The position numbers and the translations under genes were made by a program. Below the pieces are notes generated by a model. It was not told where the DNA came from, did not search any database, and saw nothing but the letters and a program-made list of their open reading frames with translations. From positions 1-62,669 of the forward strand of contig CALEZT010000112.1 of assembly GCA_937927975.1 (NCBI GenBank): DNA of 62,669 nucleotides, read 5' to 3'. Shown piece by piece: positions 54,068 through 62,669 of this stretch; the first letter of the stretch is position 1, and each line of letters opens with the position of its first letter. Source of the stretch: an uncultured Phycisphaerales bacterium. GTDB lineage: Bacteria; Planctomycetota; Phycisphaerae; Sedimentisphaerales; Anaerobacaceae.

Positions 54068-55066
54068 ATGTCTGACACATCGTATGACGTAATCATCATC
54101 GGAGGCGGGCCAGCCGGTCTGGGCGCGGCCCTGTACAGTTCGCGGGATCGCTTTCGCACGGTCATTCTGGAGAAGATGATCCCCGGCGGCCAGATCTTCA
54201 ACACCGACCGCATCGAGAACTACCCCGGCATCCCGCGGATCGACGGGCCGGGCCTGGTCGATCAGATGCAAAAGCAGGTCGAGACTTTCGGAACCGAGAT
54301 CAAGACCGCCAGCGAAGTGACGGACATCCAGCGGACCGCGGACGGGCGGCTCGCAGTCTCCTGCGGCAAGGACCGCTACCTCGCCCGCGCGGTCGTGCTC
54401 GCGCCGGGCAGCAGCTACCGCAAGCTGGGCGTCCCCGGCGAGGAGGAGTTCCGCAACGCCGGCGCGGGCGTCAGTTACTGCGGCACCTGCGACGGTCCCT
54501 TCTTTCGCGATCGGGAGGTGGTCGCCGTCGGAGGCGGCAACACCGCGATCGAGGAGGCGATGCACCTGGCCAAGTTCGCCGACAAGGTGACGCTGGTGCA
54601 CCGCCGCAACGAATTCCGCGCCGACAAGGTCCTCGTCGAGGAACTGCTGGCCAAGGTCGCAGAACCCAACAGCAACATGGCGATCCGCTACTATTCGGTC
54701 GTCACCGCGATCCAGGGCCAGGGCAGGGTGCAGTCGGTCCGGCTCAAGAACGTCAAGACCGGCGCGGAAGAGGACTATCCCTGCGACGGCGCATTCATTT
54801 TCGTGGGCACCGTGCCCAACACGGAATTTCTCAAGGGCATCGTCGAGCTGACCGACCAGGGCTTCATCCGCTGCGACTGCGCCCATCTGCGGACCTCGCT
54901 GCCGGGCGTCTTCGTCGCGGGCGATTGCCGGGTCGGTGCGACCATGCAGCTTGTCACCGCGGTCGCCGACGGGGTCAACGCCGCGATGATGATCAAGCAG
55001 TACTTCCGCGACCGGCAGTGGTGGAAGAAAGCGGACGCAGAGGCCGAGCGCTCCTTCGAGTGGTGA
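54068..55066 (+). CDS. trxB: Thioredoxin-disulfide reductase
   Basis: 332 residues. The FAD-binding site is VIIIGGGPAGLGAALYSSRD, the redox pair is C138/C141 in SYCGTCDGPFF, the NADPH site is VAVGGGNTAIEEAMHLAK, and the second FAD site is LPGVFVAGDCRV. It reduces TrxA with NADPH. It starts after repeat D copy 5, and ends against copy 6. The lengthened C terminus (QYFRDRQWWKKADAEAERSF) is unremarkable. Confidence 0.94.
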   Translation: MSDTSYDVIIIGGGPAGLGAALYSSRDRFRTVILEKMIPGGQIFNTDRIENYPGIPRIDGPGLVDQMQKQVETFGTEIKTASEVTDIQRTADGRLAVSCGKDRYLARAVVLAPGSSYRKLGVPGEEEFRNAGAGVSYCGTCDGPFFRDREVVAVGGGNTAIEEAMHLAKFADKVTLVHRRNEFRADKVLVEELLAKVAEPNSNMAIRYYSVVTAIQGQGRVQSVRLKNVKTGAEEDYPCDGAFIFVGTVPNTEFLKGIVELTDQGFIRCDCAHLRTSLPGVFVAGDCRVGATMQLVTAVADGVNAAMMIKQYFRDRQWWKKADAEAERSFEW

Positions 55067-55074
55067 CGGAGCGG

Positions 55075-55114
55075 GGCATGGGACCTATAGGACGAATCGG
55101 ACCTGTAGGACGAT
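55075..55114. repeat. 9-bp-period repeat D, copy 6
   Basis: Between the convergent trxB and symporter genes. Units are GGACCTATA, GGACGAATC, GGACCTGTA, GGACGATC. Confidence 0.78.
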
Positions 55115-55115
55115 C

Positions 55116-56864
55116 TCACCAGAAGACGACATAGAACGCCGCCACCGCCGCCAGGACCAAGCCGCCGGCGAGTTTGGCTGCGCCGCTGGTCTTGACCTCC
55201 ACTCCCTCGCGAACGGGCAATGTCCTGGGCTTCTCCAACGGCCACAGGAACGTGATCAACCCCATGATCATCAGGACGAGCTGGAAGGCCAGGCCGACCT
55301 GGATCAGGAAGTGCAGTTCCGGCGCAAACTTCTGGAACAAGCCGTAGAGGACCGGGCCGCAGATCAAGGCCGCCACGCCCGCGGAGGCGGGGGCCTGGGG
55401 GACCAGCATGCCGAAGACGAAGGCCGCCACGACGCCGGGCCAGATATAGCCCTGGAATTGCTGGATGTAGTTGAAGACCCCGCCGAACTTGGGGTTGTCC
55501 AGCCGCGGCGCCAGAAGGCACCCCGCGACGACCACGACCCCTGTGGTGATGCGACCCAGGAGCAACAGTCGTTTCTGAGGGGCGTTGCGGTCGATCAGCC
55601 GGCCATAAATGTCCATCGTCAGGATCGTCGAGACGGAGTTCAGCATGGAGGCCAGCGAGCTGATGACCGCTCCCGCGATGGCTGCGAACATGAACCCTCG
55701 CAATCCCGAGGGGACCAGCTTCTTGATCAGCGTGGGGAACGCGGCGTCGGGTTTGCGTCCGGCCAGCAGTTCCTGCGTGGGCGTCCGCCCGGTCTCGGCT
55801 GCGATCTGTCCCACCTTCTGGTTGTAGCTCGCCATCTCGTCCGCCAGGGCGGGATGACGATCCGTCCACTCGGTGTCCGGCTTGAAGACGATGAGTTGCT
55901 GGGCGTTGGGTATTTCTTTGAGCCGGGTGAAGGCCGCCAGCTTCGATTCGTTGTCCTCGTCCGCCGCGGCTTGCAGGTCCGGCGCGTAAAGGGTGTTGGC
56001 CATGATGCCCGGCATGACGATCGCAAAGGGGATCAGCAGCCACAGGCCGCCGGCGAAGATGACGCCCAACTGGCCGTCGCGCAGGGTGCGGGCCGCGAGG
56101 TTTCGCTGCACGATGAATTGATTCAGGCCGCAATAGTAGAGGATGACGATCCCCATGCCGGAGACGACGCCGGTCCAGGGCAGGGCCTCATGGCTTGCTG
56201 GAAGGACCATATGGAGCCGGTCGGCGTTGACGGTCGAGAACTGCTCCCAGCCGCCGCAGGCGCGAAGGCCCAGAAAGAAGATGATGATCCCGCCGATCAG
56301 CAGCGCGCCTCCTTGAAAAAGGTCCGCCCAGGCGATGGCCTTGAGTCCCCCCCAGAGCGTGTACAGCGCCGCGACCGATCCGATCAGCCAGATGCTCGCG
56401 GTCAGGCTGATGCCGAACACCTTGTTCAAGGTCAGGCCGCCGGAGTAGAGCACGGCCGACAGGAGCACGGCCACGTAGATCACGACCGTCGTCACGGCCA
56501 TGAGCGCCCGCGCGGTGGAGTTGTAGCGGTGTTCCAGGTACTCGGGCATCGTGTAGATCCCCGCCTTGAGGAAGCGGGGCAGCAGGGTGAACGCGATCAG
56601 GACGATGCCGATCGAGCCCGCCAGTTGCCAGTTGCTGACCGCCAGACCGACGCTGCCGGCGCCTTGGCCGCTCATGCCGACGAATTGCTCGGTAGAGATG
56701 TTGGCCGCGATGATGGACAGGCCGATCAAGGGCCAGGTCAGACCCCGACCCGCCAGGAAGTAGTCCTCGCTGGTCCGCTCCCGACGGCTCTTGAACATGC
56801 TGATCGCGACCACGGCGCCGATGAACGCGACGAAGACCGCAATATCGAAGACGCTCAATTCCAT
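55116..56864 (-). CDS. Sodium:solute symporter (SGLT-like)
   Basis: 582 residues from MELSVFDIAVFVAFIGAVV; the longer open frame upstream is not protein-like. The SSS signatures are EDYFLAGRGLTWPLIGLSIIAANIS and GAVISSLASMLNSVSTILTMDIYG, the latter close to the sodium/glucose cotransporter motif. About 14 membrane helices. It differs from the symporter at 28969 in sequence and hydrophilic loops, for example an inserted polar region near residues 300-390. A sugar substrate is likely but unproven. Confidence 0.88.
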   Translation of the reverse strand: MELSVFDIAVFVAFIGAVVAISMFKSRRERTSEDYFLAGRGLTWPLIGLSIIAANISTEQFVGMSGQGAGSVGLAVSNWQLAGSIGIVLIAFTLLPRFLKAGIYTMPEYLEHRYNSTARALMAVTTVVIYVAVLLSAVLYSGGLTLNKVFGISLTASIWLIGSVAALYTLWGGLKAIAWADLFQGGALLIGGIIIFFLGLRACGGWEQFSTVNADRLHMVLPASHEALPWTGVVSGMGIVILYYCGLNQFIVQRNLAARTLRDGQLGVIFAGGLWLLIPFAIVMPGIMANTLYAPDLQAAADEDNESKLAAFTRLKEIPNAQQLIVFKPDTEWTDRHPALADEMASYNQKVGQIAAETGRTPTQELLAGRKPDAAFPTLIKKLVPSGLRGFMFAAIAGAVISSLASMLNSVSTILTMDIYGRLIDRNAPQKRLLLLGRITTGVVVVAGCLLAPRLDNPKFGGVFNYIQQFQGYIWPGVVAAFVFGMLVPQAPASAGVAALICGPVLYGLFQKFAPELHFLIQVGLAFQLVLMIMGLITFLWPLEKPRTLPVREGVEVKTSGAAKLAGGLVLAAVAAFYVVFW

Positions 56865-57042
56865 AGGCACATCCAACCCCAACAGGTATCCGTTCCCGGC
56901 TTCACGTTCGATGTTGTCACAATAACAGCCCCCCGGTCCCAGTGCCACAAGATTCCCGGCTCGGGCTTTGCACGTCGGCGTAGTTTCTGGTAAAAGGGGA
57001 CTGTCGATGAACAGCGAACGGGCCATAGTAGAAAGGGTACGC

Positions 57043-57942
57043 ATGTCCGACGTTCCAAGCCACAGCGGGATGAGCAGGCGACAGTTCCTCAACGTCTCTT
57101 TGGCGGTTGCCGGTGGGCTGGCCGTGCTGGCCCCTCGTCGAGCCTGGTCCGAAGCCGACCGCAAGGAGGCCCGCTGGGCGTTCCTGTCGGACACGCACAT
57201 CGCGGCCGACCCCGAGGACAACTACCGGGGCTTCTATCCCTATCGGAACTTCGAGAAGGCCGTCGGCCAGCTCGCGGCCGACCTGCCCGACGGCATCGTC
57301 ATCGCAGGCGACCTGGCCCGACTGACCGGCCAGATGGGCGACTATGAGAACCTCCACAAGCTGCTGATGCCCGTTCTGGGCAAGCGACCGACCTGCCTGG
57401 CTCTGGGCAACCACGACGACCGGGCGGTCTTCCTGGACGTGTTCGAGGACCGCGCGGGCCAGGCCCAGCCGATCAAAGACAAGCACGTCGTCGCGGTCGA
57501 AGCGGGACCCGTCCGATTCCTCCTGCTCGATTCGCTCTACGCGACCAACAAGACGCCGGGATTCCTCGGCAAGGCCCAGCGATCCTGGCTCCAGCGGTAT
57601 CTGGCCCAGAGCGACGACAAGCCGGTGATTCTGTTCTTCCATCACACGCTGGGCGACGGAGACGGAGACCTGCTCGACGTCATGTGGCTGTTCGACCTGG
57701 TCAAACCGATCCGCAAGGTCAAAGCCGTCGTCTATGGCCACTCCCATGAGTACAAGACCTCCGAGCTCGATGGCATTCACCTGATCAACATCCCTGCCAC
57801 CGCCTACACCTTCAACGACAAGGAGCCCGCCGGCTGGGTCGAAGCCCGGCTCACCGCCGACGGCGGCGAGTTCCTCCTGCACGCCCTGGCAGGCAACACC
57901 CAGCTCGACGGCCGGATCGAGGGCCTGAGCTGGCGATCTTAG
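57043..57942 (+). CDS. Tat-exported metallophosphoesterase, paralogue 1
   Basis: 299 residues. The twin-arginine signal MSRRQFLNVSLAVAGG is followed by a cleavage region near AWS. Calcineurin-like phosphoesterase motifs: WAFLSDTHIAADPE, IAGDLARLTGQ, ALGNHDDRAVF, FFHHTLGDGDGD and VYGHSHEYKTSE. The metal site looks complete and would be loaded before export. First of three tandem paralogues that share FYPYRNF-like, KAVVYGHSH-like and INIPATAY-like blocks. AAAGGGTACGC precedes the ATG. Confidence 0.85.
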   Translation: MSDVPSHSGMSRRQFLNVSLAVAGGLAVLAPRRAWSEADRKEARWAFLSDTHIAADPEDNYRGFYPYRNFEKAVGQLAADLPDGIVIAGDLARLTGQMGDYENLHKLLMPVLGKRPTCLALGNHDDRAVFLDVFEDRAGQAQPIKDKHVVAVEAGPVRFLLLDSLYATNKTPGFLGKAQRSWLQRYLAQSDDKPVILFFHHTLGDGDGDLLDVMWLFDLVKPIRKVKAVVYGHSHEYKTSELDGIHLINIPATAYTFNDKEPAGWVEARLTADGGEFLLHALAGNTQLDGRIEGLSWRS

Positions 57943-58055
57943 GCAACAGGGCCCATCCTTTTCCCAGGTCCTGTTGTGCCCCTCATTTTCGGACCTGGTT
58001 GCTGATTCCTGTGGTGAGGGACCGCAAAAATCCGGTACTTCGGAGCCCGAACTCC

Positions 58056-58087
58056 GCGCTAACGGAAGATTAGCTATACTTTAGCGC
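58056..58087. repeat. GCGCTAA/TTAGCGC inverted repeat
   Basis: Perfect 7-bp arms with an 18-bp spacer that contains TATACT. It lies about 140 bp upstream of paralogue 2 and could be an operator or promoter element. Confidence 0.4.
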
Positions 58088-58223
58088 AGGAACAGCGTCG
58101 CTTCACCGATAATGGAGGAAACGGGATCGCGGAGTGATCCCAAGGAAGACAGACCCACACGGATCGAGGTCGAGCGGAATAGACCCTGCTGTGCAGGCGG
58201 GGATGTGTTGGGGGTGATGACGA

Positions 58224-59108
58224 ATGGTCGATGTGTCGGGGCGTGATCTGAACAGAAGGCAGTTTCTCAAGACGGGTTTGGCTCTGGCGGCAGGCGTTGC
58301 CACGCTCGGGCCGGCGCGGGTCTTCGGCGAGGATCGGGACGAATGCACGCGCTGGGCGTTTCTCTCCGATACGCATGTGGCCTCGGACCCCGACAACCGA
58401 TATCGGGGTTTCTACCCCTATCGGAACCTCCAGGAAGTCTCGGGGCAGGTCGCGTACCGTCCGCCGGACGGCATCGTCATCACCGGCGACCTGGCGCGAA
58501 TGCGGGGCCAAGTCGCGGCCTACGAAAACCTCAAGACGCTCCTGACGCCCATCACCTCCCAGCGGCCGGTCTATCTGGGTCTGGGCAACCACGACAAACG
58601 CGAGGATTTCTCCCAGGCGTTTGCGACCGACCCCGGCGACGTCCGCACGGTGGAAGAGAAGCATGTCGTCACCGCGGTGGCCGGTCCCATGAGACTGATC
58701 GTTCTCGACACGCTCCTGGCCGACCGGGCGGCAGGCCTGCTCGGGGGCGCGCAGCGGACCTGGCTCAGCTCCTTTCTGGCCACCACCGACGACCGGCCGA
58801 CGATCCTGTTCTGCCATCATCGGCCTCGAATCGACCTGCTCGACACCAAACGTCTGTTCGACATCATCGAACCCGTGGCCAAGGTCAAAGCCGTGGTCTA
58901 CGGGCACTCGCATCGGTTCAAGTTCTCCCAGTACAGGGGCATTCATCTGATCAACCTTCCGGCGACCGGGTACAACATGTCCGACAGCCAGCCCGTCGGC
59001 TGGGTCGAGGCCCAGCTCACGGATACGGGCGGACGGTTCACTCTGCACGCCATCGGCGGCAACCGCAAGCACGACGGCTGCTGCGAGCATCTGACCTGGC
59101 GATCGTAG
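58224..59108 (+). CDS. Tat-exported metallophosphoesterase, paralogue 2
   Basis: 294 residues. The Tat signal LNRRQFLKTGLALAAG is canonical. The phosphoesterase motifs match paralogue 1 one for one: WAFLSDTHVASDP, ITGDLARMRGQ, GLGNHDKREDF (histidine and asparagine kept, second aspartate replaced by lysine), FCHHRPRIDLLD and VYGHSHRFKFSQ. It closes with the same type of ending (CEHLTWRS versus IEGLSWRS). Divergence is substantial, so the duplication is not recent. Confidence 0.85.
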   Translation: MVDVSGRDLNRRQFLKTGLALAAGVATLGPARVFGEDRDECTRWAFLSDTHVASDPDNRYRGFYPYRNLQEVSGQVAYRPPDGIVITGDLARMRGQVAAYENLKTLLTPITSQRPVYLGLGNHDKREDFSQAFATDPGDVRTVEEKHVVTAVAGPMRLIVLDTLLADRAAGLLGGAQRTWLSSFLATTDDRPTILFCHHRPRIDLLDTKRLFDIIEPVAKVKAVVYGHSHRFKFSQYRGIHLINLPATGYNMSDSQPVGWVEAQLTDTGGRFTLHAIGGNRKHDGCCEHLTWRS

Positions 59109-59160
59109 ATGTCCGAGAAAAGCGTTGCGATTCGTCCTGGGCTGTGATAAACAATACGGG

Positions 59161-60033
59161 ATGTCCGATGTTTCGACTGTCCATATGAACAGACGGATGT
59201 TCCTCACGATGGGTCTGGCCGCCGCAAGCGGGGTCATTACGCTCAGGCATCGCGAAACCCTCAAGGACTTCGCCCGCTGGGCCTTCCTGTCCGACACGCA
59301 CATCCACGCGGACCCGATGTATCGGTTTCGCGGTTTCTGCACCCACCTGAACCTTCGAAAGACCGTCGACCAGATCGGCGACGAGATACCCGAGGGGGTG
59401 GTCATCACAGGCGATCTGGCCCGATCCCGAGGCGGCGCGGACGCCTATGAGAATGTCAAGGCCCTGCTGGCTCCGATCTCGCGGGAGCGCCCGGTCCACC
59501 TGGCCATCGGCAATCACGACGATCGCGACAGCTTCCTGACGGCCTTCACCGGCTCGGCCCACACCGGCGGCATCAAGGACAAGTACATCACCACCGCGAT
59601 GGCGGGTCCCATCCGATTGGTCCTCCTGGACACGCTCCTGTACGTCAACACGTTCCCCGGCATGCTCGGCAATCTCCAGCGGATCTGGCTGGAAACCTAC
59701 CTCCGCATGAGCGACGATACGCCGACGATTTTGTGTTTCCATCACACGCCCCGCGCGGACCTCCTGGACATTCGGAGGCTCTTCGAGATCATCACGCCGG
59801 TGCGAAAGGTCAAAGCCCTGATCTTCGGCCACTCGCACAAGTACCAGTTCTCGCAGGTGGAAGGGATTCACTGCATCAATCTGCCGGCCACAGGGTACAA
59901 TTTCACGGGCTCGCAGCCGGTGGGCTGGGTCGAGGCCCGCCTGACGGCGCACGCCGGCGAGTTCGTCCTCCACGCCGTCGGCGGCAACACGAGGCAGCAC
60001 GGCGCCGTCCGCTTCCTCCGGTGGCGGGCCTAG
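59161..60033 (+). CDS. Tat-exported metallophosphoesterase, paralogue 3
   Basis: 290 residues from MSDVSTVHMNRR; an in-frame ATG 36 bp upstream is less likely. The Tat motif is NRRMFLT, a slight departure from SRRxFLK. The catalytic blocks are WAFLSDTHIHADP, ITGDLARSRGG, AIGNHDDRDSF, CFHHTPRADLLD and IFGHSHKYQFSQ. It starts 52 bp after paralogue 2, so these two are probably cotranscribed. The order of similarity among the three cannot be settled by eye. Confidence 0.85.
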   Translation: MSDVSTVHMNRRMFLTMGLAAASGVITLRHRETLKDFARWAFLSDTHIHADPMYRFRGFCTHLNLRKTVDQIGDEIPEGVVITGDLARSRGGADAYENVKALLAPISRERPVHLAIGNHDDRDSFLTAFTGSAHTGGIKDKYITTAMAGPIRLVLLDTLLYVNTFPGMLGNLQRIWLETYLRMSDDTPTILCFHHTPRADLLDIRRLFEIITPVRKVKALIFGHSHKYQFSQVEGIHCINLPATGYNFTGSQPVGWVEARLTAHAGEFVLHAVGGNTRQHGAVRFLRWRA

Positions 60034-60110
60034 CGTCCGAACTACCCGCAATCGCAGTCGGGGTTCTCGTATCGGTCGGGCAATCGCCAGGCGACAGGAG
60101 CAAGAAGATC

Positions 60111-62669
60111 ATGCAACAACGGATTTGTTGGTGCGCGGGGGCAGTCGCTGTCTGTATGGCCTGCCTGACGGTCGCAGGTGCGGCCACAGCCATGCAAACT
60201 GCCTCGCAGGATGCCGCGCTGCCCGAAGGAGTTCGGGTCGTGTGGGACCTGTCCAAGGCATATCGACAGGCGACCGCCACCCGCGAGCGGATCAGCATCA
60301 ACGGACTCTGGCGGTGGCAGCCGGCCGAATCGGGATCGCAGGAGACGCCCGCCGGGAACTGGGGCTATTTCAAGGTCCCAGGGTGCTGGCCCGGCATCAC
60401 CGATTACATGCAGAAGGACAGTCAGACCGTCCACTCGCATCCGAGCTGGGCAGGCCGCAGGTTGGGCAACCTCTCAGCCGCCTGGTATGAACGGCAGATC
60501 ACGATCCCGCATCAGTGGGCGGGCCGCCGCGTTGCGGTTTCCCTCGAGTACCTCAATTCCTATGCGGTGGTGTACCTGGATGGCAGGAAAGCCGGTGAAG
60601 CCCGCTTCCCAGGGGGCGAGGTCGATCTCACGTCTCTGTGCCGAGCGGGCGAGCAGCACAGGCTCAGTATGCTCGTGGTTGCCATGCCGCTCCAGGGCGT
60701 CATGCTCTCCTACTCAGACAGCGCCTCGGCCCGCGAGGTCAAAGGTTCCGTGGCTCGTCGGGGCCTCTGTGGCGACGTCTATCTGGTGAGCGGACCCGCG
60801 GGGCCATGCCTGACGGACGTGAGAGTGGACACCTCGGTGAGAAAGCAGGAACTCGCGCTCGATGTGGCTATCGACGGCCTTTCACGGGATGCACGCTGCG
60901 CTCTTCGCGCGCGAGTTCTCGAAAAAGGGCGCAGCATCAAGGAGTTCACGAGCCCGACGTTTCAGGGGAGCGATCTCAAGACAGGCCGCATCGCATTTAC
61001 CGAGAAATGGATCCCGAACGGGCTCTGGGACATCCATACGCCCCTCAATCAGTACGGTCTCGAAGTCTCGCTCGTGGATGCCGACGGCGCGGTGCTGGAC
61101 GCCGCCTGGCCCGTGCGGTTCGGGTTCCGTGAATTCTGGATCGACGGTCGGGACTTCTATCTCAACGGCACTCGCATCTTTCTGTCGGCTGTGCCGTTCG
61201 ACAATGCCCAGATCGGCGCCGCCCTGGCGAACTACGAGGCCGCCCGCGAGAGCATGCAGCGCCTCCGGAGCCTTGGAATCAACTTCGTCTACACTCACAA
61301 CTACGGCTGCGAACCGGGCTCGCATCTGAGTTTTGCCGAGATCCTGCGGGCCGCGGACGATGTGGGAATGCTCGTGTCGTTCTCGCAGCCGCATTTCAGC
61401 CATTACTCCTGGCAGGCCTCCGACGCCGATCTGAACAATGGATATGCCCGCCATGCGGAGTTCTTCGTTCGGGCCGCCCAGGGCCACCCGTCCGTCGTGA
61501 TGTATTCGATGAGCCACAACGCCACCGGCTACGCCGAGGACATGAATCCCGACATGATCGACGGCGTCCGCGACGCCCGTGACACGTGGGCGCTGAGGAA
61601 TGTGAAGCTCGCGGTCCGGGCCGAAGAGACTGTCAAACGCCTGGACCCCAGCCGCATCGTCTATCACCACGCCTCGGGCAATCTGGGCTCCATGCACGTG
61701 ATCAACTTCTATCCGAACTTCGTGCCCGTTCAGGAACTGTCCGACTGGTTCGAGCATTGGTCCACGAAGGGGATCAAGCCCGTCTTCCTGTGCGAGTACG
61801 GCGCTCCGTTCACGTGGGACTGGGCCATGTATCGGGGGTGGTACAGGGGCAAGAGGGAGTTCGGCAGCGCGGTGGTGCCCTGGGAGTTCTGCCTGGCCGA
61901 ATGGAACGCGCAGTTCTTCGGGGACCGGGCCTTCCAGATCAGCGAGATGGAGAAGAAGAACCTGCGATGGGAGGCCAGGCAGTTCCGCGAGGGTCGGCTC
62001 TGGCATCGATGGGACTACCCCCACCAGTTGGGGTCCGTCGATTTCCCCGAGCGGGAGCCGGTGTTCGACCTGTACTTCACGGACAATTGGCGGGCATTCC
62101 GCACCTGGGAAGTCTCCGCGAATTCCCCCTGGGAACACCACATCCTCTTCAAATTGCGACCGGGCATGGACAGAAATCGCCGGCAGGAGTATCGGGTGGA
62201 TTGGGAGAACCTGCAACGACCCGGATTCAGTCCCGACTACCAGGAGCAGCGATACGAACGGATGGACCTGGCCTACGAACGCTCCGACTGGGTCCCCACT
62301 GCCGGCGCGCGGGCCCTGATCCGGAACAATCAGCCCCTCCTGGCTTACCTCGGCGGAAAACCCGAGCGGTTCACCAGCAAGGACCATGTCTTCACCGCCG
62401 GCGAGACGGTGGAGAAACAGATCATCGTGATCAACAATTCGCGTGTGCCGACGACCTGCGATTGCTCCTGGTCGCTGGCCCTTCCCGAACCGATCGCCGG
62501 TCACAGCCAAGTCACGGTCCAGACGGGTCTTCAGGCGAGGATGCCCATCCGTCTGGCTCTGCCTGTGCGACTCGCTCCCGGACAGTACAAGCTCAGCGCG
62601 ACCGTGGCGTTCAACACAGGACAGACTCAGGAAGATGAGTTCATGATCCACGTGCTTGCTCCTCGGCTT
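60111..62669 (+). CDS. GH2-like glycoside hydrolase, 3-prime end beyond window
   Basis: Open for 853 codons to the end of the window without a stop. Signal peptide VAVCMACLTVAGAATA. A sugar-binding jelly-roll domain follows (INGLWRWQ, WYERQITIPHQW, SYAVVYLDGRKAGE), then an immunoglobulin-like region, then a GH-A barrel beginning DFYLNGTRIFLSAVPFDN. The likely nucleophile is E562 in VFLCEYGAPF. The acid/base region reads YSMSHNATGYAEDM, with alanine after N470 where GH2 enzymes have glutamate. It therefore belongs to the GH2-like group but with a changed active site, or uses another acid. A beta-sandwich domain with a VFTAGETVEKQI segment comes near the end. Confidence 0.8.
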   Translation, partial: MQQRICWCAGAVAVCMACLTVAGAATAMQTASQDAALPEGVRVVWDLSKAYRQATATRERISINGLWRWQPAESGSQETPAGNWGYFKVPGCWPGITDYMQKDSQTVHSHPSWAGRRLGNLSAAWYERQITIPHQWAGRRVAVSLEYLNSYAVVYLDGRKAGEARFPGGEVDLTSLCRAGEQHRLSMLVVAMPLQGVMLSYSDSASAREVKGSVARRGLCGDVYLVSGPAGPCLTDVRVDTSVRKQELALDVAIDGLSRDARCALRARVLEKGRSIKEFTSPTFQGSDLKTGRIAFTEKWIPNGLWDIHTPLNQYGLEVSLVDADGAVLDAAWPVRFGFREFWIDGRDFYLNGTRIFLSAVPFDNAQIGAALANYEAARESMQRLRSLGINFVYTHNYGCEPGSHLSFAEILRAADDVGMLVSFSQPHFSHYSWQASDADLNNGYARHAEFFVRAAQGHPSVVMYSMSHNATGYAEDMNPDMIDGVRDARDTWALRNVKLAVRAEETVKRLDPSRIVYHHASGNLGSMHVINFYPNFVPVQELSDWFEHWSTKGIKPVFLCEYGAPFTWDWAMYRGWYRGKREFGSAVVPWEFCLAEWNAQFFGDRAFQISEMEKKNLRWEARQFREGRLWHRWDYPHQLGSVDFPEREPVFDLYFTDNWRAFRTWEVSANSPWEHHILFKLRPGMDRNRRQEYRVDWENLQRPGFSPDYQEQRYERMDLAYERSDWVPTAGARALIRNNQPLLAYLGGKPERFTSKDHVFTAGETVEKQIIVINNSRVPTTCDCSWSLALPEPIAGHSQVTVQTGLQARMPIRLALPVRLAPGQYKLSATVAFNTGQTQEDEFMIHVLAPRL

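Noticed and set aside
33157..55114. Repeat D as a CRISPR array
   Set aside because: The period is 9 bp, units lie head to tail or inverted without unique spacers, and copies are scattered behind genes.
60882..62651. A 589-codon minus-strand ORF
   Set aside because: Antisense of the GH2-like gene, which is open along its whole length with clear motifs.

Overview
The window reads as a chromosomal contig from a high-GC, Gram-negative-type bacterium, most likely a planctomycete of the class Phycisphaerae or a close relative. This is an inference from several things: meso-diaminopimelate peptidoglycan genes (murE, murF, mraY), many lipoproteins and Tat-exported enzymes, sugar-polymer hydrolases (GH20 and GH2-like), sodium/solute symporters, a DUF4954 protein, and intergenic space unusually rich in short dispersed repeats. 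A Re-citrate-synthase-like gene hints at an anaerobic lifestyle. No rRNA, CRISPR array, prophage or complete insertion sequence was seen. There is one tRNA, Leu(UAA).

Layout. 0-10 kb is accessory: threonine synthase and rmuC sit among two toxin-antitoxin-like pairs (DUF433/DUF5615 and MntA/HepT), two unrecognised lower-GC genes and large repeat-filled gaps. 10-23 kb holds a HAD hydrolase, a decayed homocysteine methyltransferase next to an amino acid permease, an amidase-fold protein lacking its zinc ligands, a DUF4954-nagB amino-sugar operon with a good promoter, a parvulin lipoprotein, a second permease, a nucleotidyltransferase pair and a UbiA prenyltransferase. 23-26.4 kb is the most unusual block: a sigma-54-type promoter, a receiver-like protein, a 174-bp element with three nested inverted repeats, groES, a decayed four-helix-bundle gene flanked by inverted short repeats, then groEL. 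26.4-32 kb has a HEAT-repeat lipoprotein, a symporter and a dinD remnant. 32-36 kb is murE-murF-mraY on the minus strand. 36-46.6 kb has a transglutaminase, recJ, GH20, a Nudix protein, an E2-like protein with an altered active site, an esterase, and ribH-nusB-parA. 46.9-62.7 kb has a TPR protein, a beta-helix/PASTA exoprotein, tRNA-Leu, a Re-citrate-synthase-like gene, trxA-trxB, a second symporter, three tandem Tat-exported metallophosphoesterases and a GH2-like enzyme running off the end.

How the parts work together. Peptidoglycan precursor synthesis (murE, murF, mraY), amino-sugar turnover (GH20 hexosaminidase, nagB, DUF4954) and periplasmic proteins (parvulin, the amidase-like protein) make a loose cell-wall and amino-sugar theme. 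GH2, GH20, the esterase and two symporters suggest polysaccharide breakdown and uptake. GroES/GroEL and thioredoxin/thioredoxin reductase are housekeeping stress systems, the former in an unusual regulatory setting.

A 9-bp-period intergenic repeat lies next to stop codons six times between 33 and 55 kb and is absent from the first 33 kb. Several other dispersed repeat families fill the gaps on the left side. All calls were made by eye from sequence; no database search was run.
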